43,941 nt of DNA from assembly GCA_964388785.1 (NCBI GenBank), contig CAYMBX010000004.1, forward strand, positions 1 through 43,941, written 5' to 3'. A program made the translations under genes and the position numbers. Numbering within the stretch: position 1 is the stretch's first letter; every line of letters starts with the position of its first letter. This document shows, in pieces, positions 14,026-21,917 of this stretch. The stretch is from VGKU01 sp964388785 (GTDB lineage: Bacteria > Patescibacteriota > Patescibacteriia > UBA9934 > GWF2-40-263). Below the pieces are notes generated by a model. That model worked only from the letters and a program-made list of their open reading frames with translations. It had not been told where the DNA came from and did no database searches.

Positions 14026-16416
14026 ATGAACATTCTTGCTTCCTACAACTGGATTAAAGAATTCCTTGACACGGATTTGTCTGCGGAAGAATTTGCTAAG
14101 CGCACGACCGCTGCGGGAAATTCGGTTGAACGCATGGAGCATCTCGCGCAAAAATTTGACAAGATGGTCGTCGGGTTTGTCAAAGAGGTGAAGGCACATC
14201 CAAATGCGGACAAGTTACGTGTTGCGATCACGGATATTGGAAAGGAGACGGTGGAAATTGTTTGCGGTGGATTGAATTTGGCCGCCGGCATGCGTGTGGT
14301 CGTTGGTCTTCCTGGCGCGCGAGTGCGATGGCATGGACAAGGTGATCTTGTTGAACTTGCAAAGACGAAGATCCGTGGAGTTGAAAGCTACGGAATGATC
14401 TGCGCTGTTGACGAAATCGGCTTTGAGGCGCTCGCGGATGGTGAACAAAATATTTGGGACATCAGCGAACTGACCGATGCCAAACCGGGAACGCCGATTG
14501 CTCAGGCACTCCAACTCGATGATGTGATTTTTGATATTGAAGTGACGAGTAACCGACCGGATTGCAAGTCGATTATCGGACAGGCAAGAGAAGGTGCGGC
14601 TGTGTTGGGTGTCAACATCTCACCTCCGGGCCAGCGGACTGTCGCCGCTGTTCCCTCCGGTGACACGTCAACACCCTTTGTGGTTGAGGTGAAAGAGAAA
14701 GAATTGTGTCCAAAGTATTCCGCAATCCTTCTTGATCATGTCACCGTCCGTCCGTCCCCGTGGTGGCTGCAGAAGAAGCTGATTCTGGCCGGGTATCGTC
14801 CCATTAATAATGTTGTCGACATCACGAATCTCGTGCTTCATGAATACGGCCAGCCACTTCACGCGTTCGATGCGAATAAACTTGAGGGAGATAAAATTGT
14901 GGTTCGTCGAGCCAAGAATAAAGAAGCGTTTCTCGCACTTGATGGTAAAGAATACGCATTGTCTTCCGACATGCTTGTGATTGCGGATACCAAAAAACCT
15001 GTGGCCGTTGCGGGAGTCATGGGAGGTGAAAAAAGCGGAACAACTCCTGAAACAAAACGCGTTCTCCTTGAATGCGCAACATTCGACCCGGTTTCTGTTC
15101 GTCGTACCGCACGTGCATTGAATCTTTATTCGGATTCCCAACTTTTGTTTGAAAAAGGTCTTTCTCCTCAGGCAACAGGTCCTGCGCTCGCTCGTGCCAT
15201 CGAGCTGCTTTGTGAGCTCTCCGGAGCCTCGATCGCATCTTCTATGGTGGAACACGAGGCCCAACCATACGAGCCGTCGGTTTTTCCGTTTGATCCCGAA
15301 GCCGCCAACCGTTTGATGGGTATCGAATTGTCGGAAGCACAGATGAAGGACATTCTTAAACGACTGGGTTTTCAGGTCGATAAAGGCAAGGTGACCGTGC
15401 CGTATTGGCGCGATCACGACATTGAAAATCGTGTGGACTTTACCGAAGAGATCGCACGTATTTATGGGTATGAGAACGTTCCGGCCGTGCTTCCGTCCGG
15501 TCAGCTCGCGCTCATTTCGCAGGATCCAGATTTGCATTGGCAACGCAAAGTCAAAACGCTTTTAGCCGGGGCCGGTCTGACGGAAGCTTATTCGCTTGCG
15601 CTTGTTTCCAAACAAGAGCTTGAACGGTATCAGCTCAATCCCGAAGCTGCGCTGAAACTCAAAAATCCGCTTTCGGTTGATCACGAGTATGTCCGTCCGT
15701 CGCTTATTCCGAGCATGCTCAGTTCCATTGAACAAAATCAAAAACGGTTTCCTTCAGAATCCCTGTTTGAACTTGCACCAATTTATCTTCCAAAAAAGCA
15801 TGACCGTCCGGATGAACCCTATCAACTTCTAATGGCGTTTTATGGAAAAGAATCGCAAGAACTTTTTTTGAAGGCCAAAGGAGCGCTTGCTCGCTTATTG
15901 CAAGAGGTTGGAGTGGAGAGCTGGTCGCTTGAGCGGTTGACGAACGATCCAAAATGGCATCCCGGACAAAGCGCGACGGTTCTTATTGGGAATGAATCCT
16001 GTGGAACGATCGGAACGGTCAGTGCAGATATTGCACATGCGTATGGCATCGATGTCGCCGTCGTTCTTGTGGATATTTCATTTACAGCCGCGCGTACGCA
16101 TTTTCAGACCATTAAGTCCTTCCATTCAACCCCCTCGTTTCCATCCGTCAAGCGCGATCTCGCGTTTGCAATTGGCGATCGGGTCGAATATGCATCGCTG
16201 GTGGCACAACTTGAAAAAATTTCTCCACTTCTTGAGTCGGTTGAATTGTTCGATGTCTATCGTGGTAAAGGAGTCGAGGAGGGAAAGAAATCTCTTGCCA
16301 TTCATCTTTCGTTCAGATCAAACGAGCGGACACTCGAAGCTGCGGAGGTTGAACGGGAACTTGAAAAGATTCGTGACGTGCTTCAACAGGAATTTGGTGC
16401 TATAATGCGTTCATAG
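14026..16416 (+). CDS. pheT: Phenylalanyl-tRNA synthetase beta subunit
   Basis: This 796-residue subunit is complete. It has an N-terminal tRNA-binding (EMAP-like) domain at about 40-155 (VGFVKEVKAHPNADKLRV), the B3/B4 editing domain in the middle (GYRPINNVVDITNLV, then VAVAGVMGGEKS), the B5 domain, a catalytic-like core, and the C-terminal FDX-ACB domain (SFPSVKRDLAFAI to the end) that binds the anticodon of tRNA-Phe. It starts at 14026, one base after the pheS stop; an upstream in-frame ATG lies inside pheS. The structured RNA at 16422 begins five bases after its stop codon, and TATAAT at 16401-16406 lies in its last codons. Confidence 0.97.
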   Translation: MNILASYNWIKEFLDTDLSAEEFAKRTTAAGNSVERMEHLAQKFDKMVVGFVKEVKAHPNADKLRVAITDIGKETVEIVCGGLNLAAGMRVVVGLPGARVRWHGQGDLVELAKTKIRGVESYGMICAVDEIGFEALADGEQNIWDISELTDAKPGTPIAQALQLDDVIFDIEVTSNRPDCKSIIGQAREGAAVLGVNISPPGQRTVAAVPSGDTSTPFVVEVKEKELCPKYSAILLDHVTVRPSPWWLQKKLILAGYRPINNVVDITNLVLHEYGQPLHAFDANKLEGDKIVVRRAKNKEAFLALDGKEYALSSDMLVIADTKKPVAVAGVMGGEKSGTTPETKRVLLECATFDPVSVRRTARALNLYSDSQLLFEKGLSPQATGPALARAIELLCELSGASIASSMVEHEAQPYEPSVFPFDPEAANRLMGIELSEAQMKDILKRLGFQVDKGKVTVPYWRDHDIENRVDFTEEIARIYGYENVPAVLPSGQLALISQDPDLHWQRKVKTLLAGAGLTEAYSLALVSKQELERYQLNPEAALKLKNPLSVDHEYVRPSLIPSMLSSIEQNQKRFPSESLFELAPIYLPKKHDRPDEPYQLLMAFYGKESQELFLKAKGALARLLQEVGVESWSLERLTNDPKWHPGQSATVLIGNESCGTIGTVSADIAHAYGIDVAVVLVDISFTAARTHFQTIKSFHSTPSFPSVKRDLAFAIGDRVEYASLVAQLEKISPLLESVELFDVYRGKGVEEGKKSLAIHLSFRSNERTLEAAEVERELEKIRDVLQQEFGAIMRS

Positions 16417-16421
16417 AAATT

Positions 16422-16495
16422 GGCTGTGACAAAGTCCTGCCTCCGGGCCAAGGGACTATCGCCCTTGTTCCCTTCGGCAGCATTTTGTCACAGCC
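16422..16495 (+). ncRNA. Structured RNA element, copy A (pheT / small membrane protein spacer)
   Basis: A 12-bp perfect outer stem pairs GGCTGTGACAAA (16422-16433) with TTTGTCACAGCC (16484-16495). Inside are CTGCC/GGCAG (16437-16441 with 16476-16480), GGG/CCC (16445-16447 with 16470-16472) and an apical stem AAGGG/CCCTT with the 7-nt loop ACTATCG (16455-16461). No T-tract follows, so it is not an ordinary terminator. A TATAAT box at 16401-16406 could start a transcript just before it, putting it in the 5' leader of the gene at 16529. A second copy with the same core but another outer stem lies between rplK and rplA (42618-42693). Confidence 0.75.
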
Positions 16496-16528
16496 TTCCA
16501 AGAACACATTAAGTTTTGAAAGGAGGAT

Positions 16529-16822
16529 ATGTTTTCACCTTTGGACATTTTATACATCGTACTTGCATTCTGTATTCTGTGGCTTTCCGCCGCGTTCTTT
16601 TGGCTCATTTGGCAGGTCGCCACCATGCTGCGCAATATCAATGAGGCGGTGGATGAAGGACGCCAGGTCATGCACAAAGTCGAAGAGGCCCTCACAGGCA
16701 TTCGCCAGAAATTCGAATCTGCCACCTCGTCGCTCGGAGTGGTTGTACAACTTGCGGCCAAAGGGATGGAATATGTGATGGAGAAGAAGACAAAGAAAAA
16801 AAGCAGCAAATCGACGAAATAA
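16529..16822 (+). CDS. Small single-pass membrane protein
   Basis: This 97-residue protein has one transmembrane helix (about 7-30, ILYIVLAFCILWLSAAFFW), then an amphipathic helix (INEAVDEGRQVMHKVEEALTGI) and a lysine-rich tail. The layout resembles DUF948-type proteins, but I do not recognise it firmly. The AGGAGG Shine-Dalgarno (16521-16526) sits two bases before ATG 16529, which is tight but clear. The leader contains the structured RNA copy A. A terminator at 16843 ends the unit. Its function is unknown; a membrane-anchored scaffold or regulator is possible. Confidence 0.75.
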   Translation: MFSPLDILYIVLAFCILWLSAAFFWLIWQVATMLRNINEAVDEGRQVMHKVEEALTGIRQKFESATSSLGVVVQLAAKGMEYVMEKKTKKKSSKSTK

Positions 16823-16842
16823 TCAGTTGGGAATCGAGAAAG

Positions 16843-16866
16843 AAACGCGCGCATGTGCGCGTTTTT
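16843..16866 (+). terminator. Intrinsic terminator after the small membrane protein
   Basis: AAACGCGC (16843-16850) pairs with GCGCGTTT (16857-16864), with loop GCATGT and a T-tract reaching 16866. Confidence 0.85.
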
Positions 16867-16919
16867 GAATTCTGGTTGCTCCTCTGCTAATCTCTAGATG
16901 CATAAGAGAAGTCCCTTCT

Positions 16920-19900
16920 ATGTCTCGTTTTGTTCACCTCCATACTCATTCGCATTATTCGCTCCTTGAGGCACTGCCGAAAATCAAGGAGCTGGTTTCT
17001 CATGTGAAGGCGTTGGAGATGAACGCAGTCGCGCTTACGGACAACGGAGCGCTTTACGGGGCGATTGAGTTTTACCAAAAGGCGACCGATGCGGGGATCA
17101 AGCCGATCATTGGCATGGATGCGTATGTGGCGCGCGAAGGACGTCACTTGAAGCGAGCACGTATTGATACCAAGCCAAATCGTTTGGTCCTGCTTGCGGA
17201 AACCCAGGAAGGCTATCTGAATCTCCTCGCACTTTCTTCTATCGGCTTTCTCGAAGGTTTTTATTACAAACCGCGTATCGATAAAGAGGTTTTGCGTGGA
17301 CGTACAAATGGATTGATTGCATTGTCTGGAGGGTTCCAAGGAGAAATCGACGAGCTTGTGAAAGAGGGAAAAGAACAGGAGGCGCGTCAAGTGATTAGAG
17401 AATATGTTGATCTGTTTGGTCCCGATCATTTTTTTCTTGAGCTTGTCGATCGTCCGGAGATTGCGGAGCAAGAAAGCACAAATGCGCGTTTGATCGAACT
17501 TGGGAAGGAGCTTGGTGTTCCCGTTGTTGCCACAAAAAATACGTTTTATCTCAAGCCACAAGACGTTGAGGCGTGGAAGATTTTGAATTGCATCAAAGGA
17601 GGAAAAACGCTTGAACAGTTCGAACGCATGAATCAGTTTGATTACGATGCGTCCATGGTGAGTGAAGCGTACATACTCGACCGATTCGCGGACGTTCCCG
17701 AAGCGATTGAAAATACACGACGGATTGCCGATCGCTGCCAGCTCACGCTTGAGCTTGGAAAATGGAATTTTCCGAGATTCGAGATTCCTCAGGAGAAAAC
17801 GTTTAGACAAGTGCTCACAGAGCGCGCGTATATGCAACTTGAGGAAAAAGAAGGGGGACTTACGGATCAGATGAAGGAGCGATTGGAATATGAGCTTGAA
17901 ATTATCGATCAAAAAGGATTTTGTCCGTATTTTTTGATCGTATCGGATTTCATCAGCTGGTCTCGATCGACCGGCATTATGACGACCACGCGCGGTTCGG
18001 CTGCAGGTTCGCTCGTTGGGTACGCAATCGGTATTTCAGCGATTAATCCCCTTCGTTATGAATTGCCGTTTGAGCGTTTTTTGAATCCGGAACGTCCTTC
18101 CGCGCCGGATATCGATGCGGATTTCGCGGATAACCGACGCGACGAGGTATTGGATTATGTGCGCGAGAAATACGGCCACGACAAGGTTGCGCAGATTTGT
18201 ACGTTTGGGACCATGCTTGCGCGCGGAAGCGTACGTGACGTGGGACGTGCGCTCGGGTTTCCCTACGCCATGGTCGATGAAGTGGCGAAACTCGTTCCGA
18301 TGGGTTCGCAGGGATTTCCCATGACGCTTGAGCGTGCACTTCATGAATCACCTGATCTGAAGAAAAAATATGACACGGACGCGAACGTTCGGCGCATGAT
18401 TGATTTGGCACGTCGTATCGAAGGATGTGCACGCCACGTTTCGATTCATGCGGCGGGAACCGTGATTTCGCCCTCAGCATTGACGGATTTTTCGCCGCTT
18501 CAAATTGATACGCGCGAAGGGAAAATCATCACGCAATACGAAATGAAGTCCGTTGAGCAAGCGGGCCTGATCAAAATGGATTTTCTTGGAATTCGCAACC
18601 TGTCGATTTTGGGAGATGCGGTGGCGCTCGTTAAAAAAGTAAAAGGTATCGAGATTGATATCGAACGTATCCCCGTAGATGACGAGAAAACGTTTGCCCT
18701 GCTCGCCAAAGGCCATACCATGGGTACCTTTCAGCTCAACGGTGACGGTATGACAAAGTACCTGATGGAACTGAGGCCGGAGCGAGTGGAAGACATTATG
18801 GCGATGGTGGCGCTCTACCGTCCCGGCCCGATTGAATCCATCCCGGAATATATTCGCCGCAAACACGATCCGTCTTTGATTTCATTTTTGGATCCGCGCA
18901 TGAAAGACCTCTTGAACAAGTCGTACGGCGTGATCGTTTATCAAGACGACGTGATGTTGATCGCCATTCATTTGGCCGGCTATTCCTGGTTGGAAGCGGA
19001 TAAACTGCGGAAGGCCATGGGAAAGAAGATTCCGGAAGAAATGGCTTTGCAGAAAATTAAACTCATGGAAGGGTTTGTCAAAAATGGTTTGTCCGAACAG
19101 AAAGCACGCGAACTTTGGAAATTGATTGAACCATTTGCTGCGTATGGATTCAATAAAGCGCACGCGGCAAGTTACGGGATGGTGGCGTACGAAACGGCGT
19201 ACATGAAGGCGAATTTTCCGGCGGAGTACATGACCGCGCTTATGACGGCCGAATCGGGAGACTTGGAAAAGATCGCGGAAGCCGTGCATGAATGCGCACG
19301 GATGGGGATTACGGTGTTACCGCCGGACATCAACGAATCATTGCGGGATTTTACCTATATCAACGATGCGCAAATTCGTTTCGGACTACTTGTGGTGAAA
19401 AATTTAGGGGCGGAAGTCGTGGAGAATATCATTCAGGAACGCAAACAGCACGGACCGTTTAAGGATCTTGCGGATTTTGCCGGTCGTGTCTCCCATCATG
19501 CGTTCAATAAAAAATCACTTGAGGCGCTCATCAAAGCGGGTGCACTGGATCGATTTGGTGAACGCAAACAGTTGTTTGAAAATGTGGACCGCATTTTGAT
19601 GTACAACAAAAATGTCCAACGGGAGAAAGCGATGAATCAACAGAGTTTGTTTGCTGTTCAACCATCGGTCATGTCTTCCAAAATCGCGCTTCGGACGGTT
19701 GAACCGGCTCGATTGCGCGAACTGCTCACGTGGGAAAAAGAGTTGCTGGGGCTGTATGTGTCCGCACATCCGTTTGAAGCCGTTCAGAAAGCCCTTGCCC
19801 CATATATCATTCCTCTGACCGTTCTTAAATCCCAAAAAGAAGGGACTTATGTGAAAAGCGGGGGAATCATTAGTCATGTCCATGAGATTGTGACACGGAA

Positions 19901-20459
19901 GGGAGATCCAATGGCTTTTGTGACGATGGAAGACGCGGCAGGACATCAGGAAGTCGTCGTTTTTCCGGAAGTGTTTAAAAAATCAAAAGATGTGTTGCAA
20001 ACGGATCAGCTCGTGTTGGTGTCTGCAAAAGTGTCGTATCGAGACGGTGAGGCAGGTATTTTAGCGAACAGTTTTGTTGCGTTTGATGAGGACGAACTTC
20101 CGGACATGGTGCGAATGCTTTCCGCCGGGCAGTGGGCGGAGGGTGGGGGAACAAATCGGAGAGACAAGAGAGGATTTAGCACTTCGGAACTCGCTGGACA
20201 AGAGTCAGGGAAAGAAGATCGCAAAATCTTGCATCGCGGAGCGCTTTCGATTGCATTGCAAGGAAGGCCAACACCGGAGATGGTTGATCAATTGCGGTCG
20301 ATTCTTCAGTCTGCGCCGGGGTCGAAACCGGTGTGTTTGCTTGTGGACGCCGGCGGACGTATGCGACAGATTGAGACGGATTATTCCGTAACCGTGAGTG
20401 ACGAAATGTTGGATGAAATTGCGTCGTTGGTTGGGAGACAGAACGTAAAAGTGGTATAA
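16920..20459 (+). CDS. dnaE: DNA polymerase III alpha subunit
   Basis: This 1179-residue replicative polymerase has an N-terminal PHP domain (FVHLHTHSHYSLLEAL), the palm with catalytic Asp397 and Asp399 in PDIDADFADNRRDEV and the third carboxylate Asp554 in IKMDFLGIRNLSIL, the finger-like segment GVIVYQDDVMLIA, a helix-hairpin-helix region, the OB-fold (YVKSGGIISHVHEIVTRKGDPMAFVTMED) and a C-terminal tail. Its length is normal for the DnaE1 type. The start at 16920 matches the family N-terminus and has weak AGAGAAG upstream. The stop codon overlaps the -10 box of the next gene. Confidence 0.97.
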   Translation: MSRFVHLHTHSHYSLLEALPKIKELVSHVKALEMNAVALTDNGALYGAIEFYQKATDAGIKPIIGMDAYVAREGRHLKRARIDTKPNRLVLLAETQEGYLNLLALSSIGFLEGFYYKPRIDKEVLRGRTNGLIALSGGFQGEIDELVKEGKEQEARQVIREYVDLFGPDHFFLELVDRPEIAEQESTNARLIELGKELGVPVVATKNTFYLKPQDVEAWKILNCIKGGKTLEQFERMNQFDYDASMVSEAYILDRFADVPEAIENTRRIADRCQLTLELGKWNFPRFEIPQEKTFRQVLTERAYMQLEEKEGGLTDQMKERLEYELEIIDQKGFCPYFLIVSDFISWSRSTGIMTTTRGSAAGSLVGYAIGISAINPLRYELPFERFLNPERPSAPDIDADFADNRRDEVLDYVREKYGHDKVAQICTFGTMLARGSVRDVGRALGFPYAMVDEVAKLVPMGSQGFPMTLERALHESPDLKKKYDTDANVRRMIDLARRIEGCARHVSIHAAGTVISPSALTDFSPLQIDTREGKIITQYEMKSVEQAGLIKMDFLGIRNLSILGDAVALVKKVKGIEIDIERIPVDDEKTFALLAKGHTMGTFQLNGDGMTKYLMELRPERVEDIMAMVALYRPGPIESIPEYIRRKHDPSLISFLDPRMKDLLNKSYGVIVYQDDVMLIAIHLAGYSWLEADKLRKAMGKKIPEEMALQKIKLMEGFVKNGLSEQKARELWKLIEPFAAYGFNKAHAASYGMVAYETAYMKANFPAEYMTALMTAESGDLEKIAEAVHECARMGITVLPPDINESLRDFTYINDAQIRFGLLVVKNLGAEVVENIIQERKQHGPFKDLADFAGRVSHHAFNKKSLEALIKAGALDRFGERKQLFENVDRILMYNKNVQREKAMNQQSLFAVQPSVMSSKIALRTVEPARLRELLTWEKELLGLYVSAHPFEAVQKALAPYIIPLTVLKSQKEGTYVKSGGIISHVHEIVTRKGDPMAFVTMEDAAGHQEVVVFPEVFKKSKDVLQTDQLVLVSAKVSYRDGEAGILANSFVAFDEDELPDMVRMLSAGQWAEGGGTNRRDKRGFSTSELAGQESGKEDRKILHRGALSIALQGRPTPEMVDQLRSILQSAPGSKPVCLLVDAGGRMRQIETDYSVTVSDEMLDEIASLVGRQNVKVV

Positions 20460-20460
20460 T
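20431..20460 (+). promoter_or_regulatory. Promoter overlapping the end of dnaE
   Basis: -35 TTGGGA (20431-20436), 18-base spacer, perfect -10 TATAAT (20455-20460). The TAA of the dnaE stop is inside the -10. It would drive the baseplate-J-like gene with a short leader of about 15 bases. Confidence 0.6.
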
Positions 20461-20482
20461 GGGGCCATCCAAAGAGATCATT

Positions 20483-21670
20483 ATGCCCACGCGTACCGTC
20501 AAAACAAAACGTATTCCCGTTAACAAAAAAATGACACCAAAGGAATTGACGTCAAACACGATTCCGCTTTTGTTGTACAGGCGTATCGCGGTAGTGTTTG
20601 TGATTCTTGTGGCCGCGGCGCTTCTCGCAGTTTTGTATTTGGCAACCATGCAGGCTGTGATTCGTGTGACAACCATTCCAAAAGAAGTGACAACGGATTT
20701 TATCGTGAAAACAGTTGATGTGGCTGTCACGGAAGGAGAGGTTCAGGGTGAAATCCATTCTGGGACACTCGGACGGAAAAAGACCATCACCCCCACAGGC
20801 GACGCGAAAAAAGAAGTCGAAGGCCAAGCCACAGGAACGGTGGTGATTACCAGTACACTCTCAACACCCCAGCCGCTTGTGGCAACCACGCGTCTGCTGA
20901 GTGCAAACGGTGTTCTCTTTCGTTTGAAACAGGCGGTGACGGTGCCAGCAAACGGAAGTGTCAGTGCAGAGGTATATGCGGACAAAAAAGGAGCAACAGG
21001 CAATATCGAGTCGACCACATTTACGATTCCGGGATTGAATGAGGCTAAGCAAAAACTCGTCACTGCCGCTTCTACTTCACCGATGACTGGCGGAGTGGAG
21101 TACATCGCGGTTCTTTCGCAAGAGGAAATCGACCGGGTATTTCATGATTTCCAGAATGAACTTTTGGAAGACGCCAAAGCGATGTTGCGTGAACAGAGAA
21201 AGCAGCCTTATACGGGTGAAGCGTTTTTTGTTGACGTGAAAAATAAAACGGCAAGTGCGGAGGCGGGCGATGAGGTAGGGACGTTTGAAGTCGAGATGAA
21301 TATCGTGGTGTCCGCCGTGTTTTACGATGCTGACGCACTTGAAAAAATCGCTGAGCGCAAGCTGTATGAGGGACTCGGACAAGGACAAGAGTTTGTTGAC
21401 CTTGGTGAACAAGATCGTCAAGTGACGGTTCAGCAAGTGAACACACAACAAGGCGCCGCAAGTATCCATGTTAGTCAGACGGGCCGTGTCATTACGTCTC
21501 AGGCCAGTAGTGCGCTGGATGTGGGTCGGTTTGTTGGGATGACGGAAGCGGAAGTCAGGACGCTTTTGATCGGAGAAGGCGTGGCCACACAGGTCGATGT
21601 TCAGTTTTTTCCCTTTTGGGTACGAACCGTACCGCGCTTGAAGGACCACATTTACGTCGAAATTCGATGA
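20483..21670 (+). CDS. Membrane-anchored baseplate-J-like protein
   Basis: This 395-residue protein has a short basic cytoplasmic N-terminus (MPTRTVKTKRIPVNKK), one transmembrane helix (about 37-58, IAVVFVILVAAALLAVLYLA) and a large beta-rich exterior region. ANGSVSAEVYADKKGATGNI followed by ESTTFTIPGL resembles the repeat seen in baseplate J/gp47-like domains. Proteins of this architecture are common in Patescibacteria, but their function is not known. I use the ATG at 20483; an ATG at 20459 in frame would start inside the -10 box. It has its own promoter in the dnaE tail. A surface or envelope role is inferred from topology. Confidence 0.6.
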   Translation: MPTRTVKTKRIPVNKKMTPKELTSNTIPLLLYRRIAVVFVILVAAALLAVLYLATMQAVIRVTTIPKEVTTDFIVKTVDVAVTEGEVQGEIHSGTLGRKKTITPTGDAKKEVEGQATGTVVITSTLSTPQPLVATTRLLSANGVLFRLKQAVTVPANGSVSAEVYADKKGATGNIESTTFTIPGLNEAKQKLVTAASTSPMTGGVEYIAVLSQEEIDRVFHDFQNELLEDAKAMLREQRKQPYTGEAFFVDVKNKTASAEAGDEVGTFEVEMNIVVSAVFYDADALEKIAERKLYEGLGQGQEFVDLGEQDRQVTVQQVNTQQGAASIHVSQTGRVITSQASSALDVGRFVGMTEAEVRTLLIGEGVATQVDVQFFPFWVRTVPRLKDHIYVEIR

Positions 21671-21680
21671 TTTTTTCATC

Positions 21681-21710
21681 TTGACGTTTCAAGAATTCTA
21701 GGAGTATTCT
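21681..21710 (+). promoter_or_regulatory. Promoter of the thrS T-box transcript
   Basis: -35 TTGACG (21681-21686), 18-base spacer, -10 TATTCT (21705-21710). Transcription would begin near 21717, giving a leader of about 200 bases before thrS. Confidence 0.6.
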
Positions 21711-21716
21711 ACTTTT

Positions 21717-21886
21717 ATCGTGATGAAGAGGACTCACCAACCTCTGAGCGTTCCGGCTCCGGATGGGGCAAGAAGGAAGTGATCGTGACGGAGAGACAAC
21801 CGTGCGATAATTCGGGTGGAACCGCCCTCTCAAGCCTCGGCTCAAGATGGGTCCCGAAACTCTACGCATGTACCGTGGAGTTTTTT
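21717..21886 (+). promoter_or_regulatory. T-box riboswitch with terminator, upstream of thrS
   Basis: The leader contains the T-box sequence GGGTGGAACCGC (21814-21825), whose TGGAACC bulge pairs with the 3' end of uncharged tRNA. TTCGGG (21811-21816) and CCCGAA (21853-21858) close the antiterminator. A terminator hairpin AACTCTACG/CGTGGAGTT (21858-21866 with 21874-21882) runs into TTTTTT. A stem with arms ATCG..ACGG and CCGT..CGAT lies at about 21782-21808. Stem I is not fully resolved. An ACC triplet (21736-21738), a threonine codon, sits in a small hairpin loop and is the best specifier candidate. Uncharged tRNA-Thr would promote read-through into thrS. Confidence 0.85.
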
Positions 21887-21917
21887 ATTACAATAAGACC
21901 TCTGTAACCAGCATCAT

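Noticed and set aside
14668..15543. Minus-strand 291-codon frame inside pheT
   Set aside because: It lies wholly within pheT, has no homology pattern and no ribosome-binding site.
16422..16495. Reading the pheT-downstream hairpin as an intrinsic terminator
   Set aside because: There is no T-tract after the stem, and the same core recurs in the rplK-rplA spacer inside an operon.
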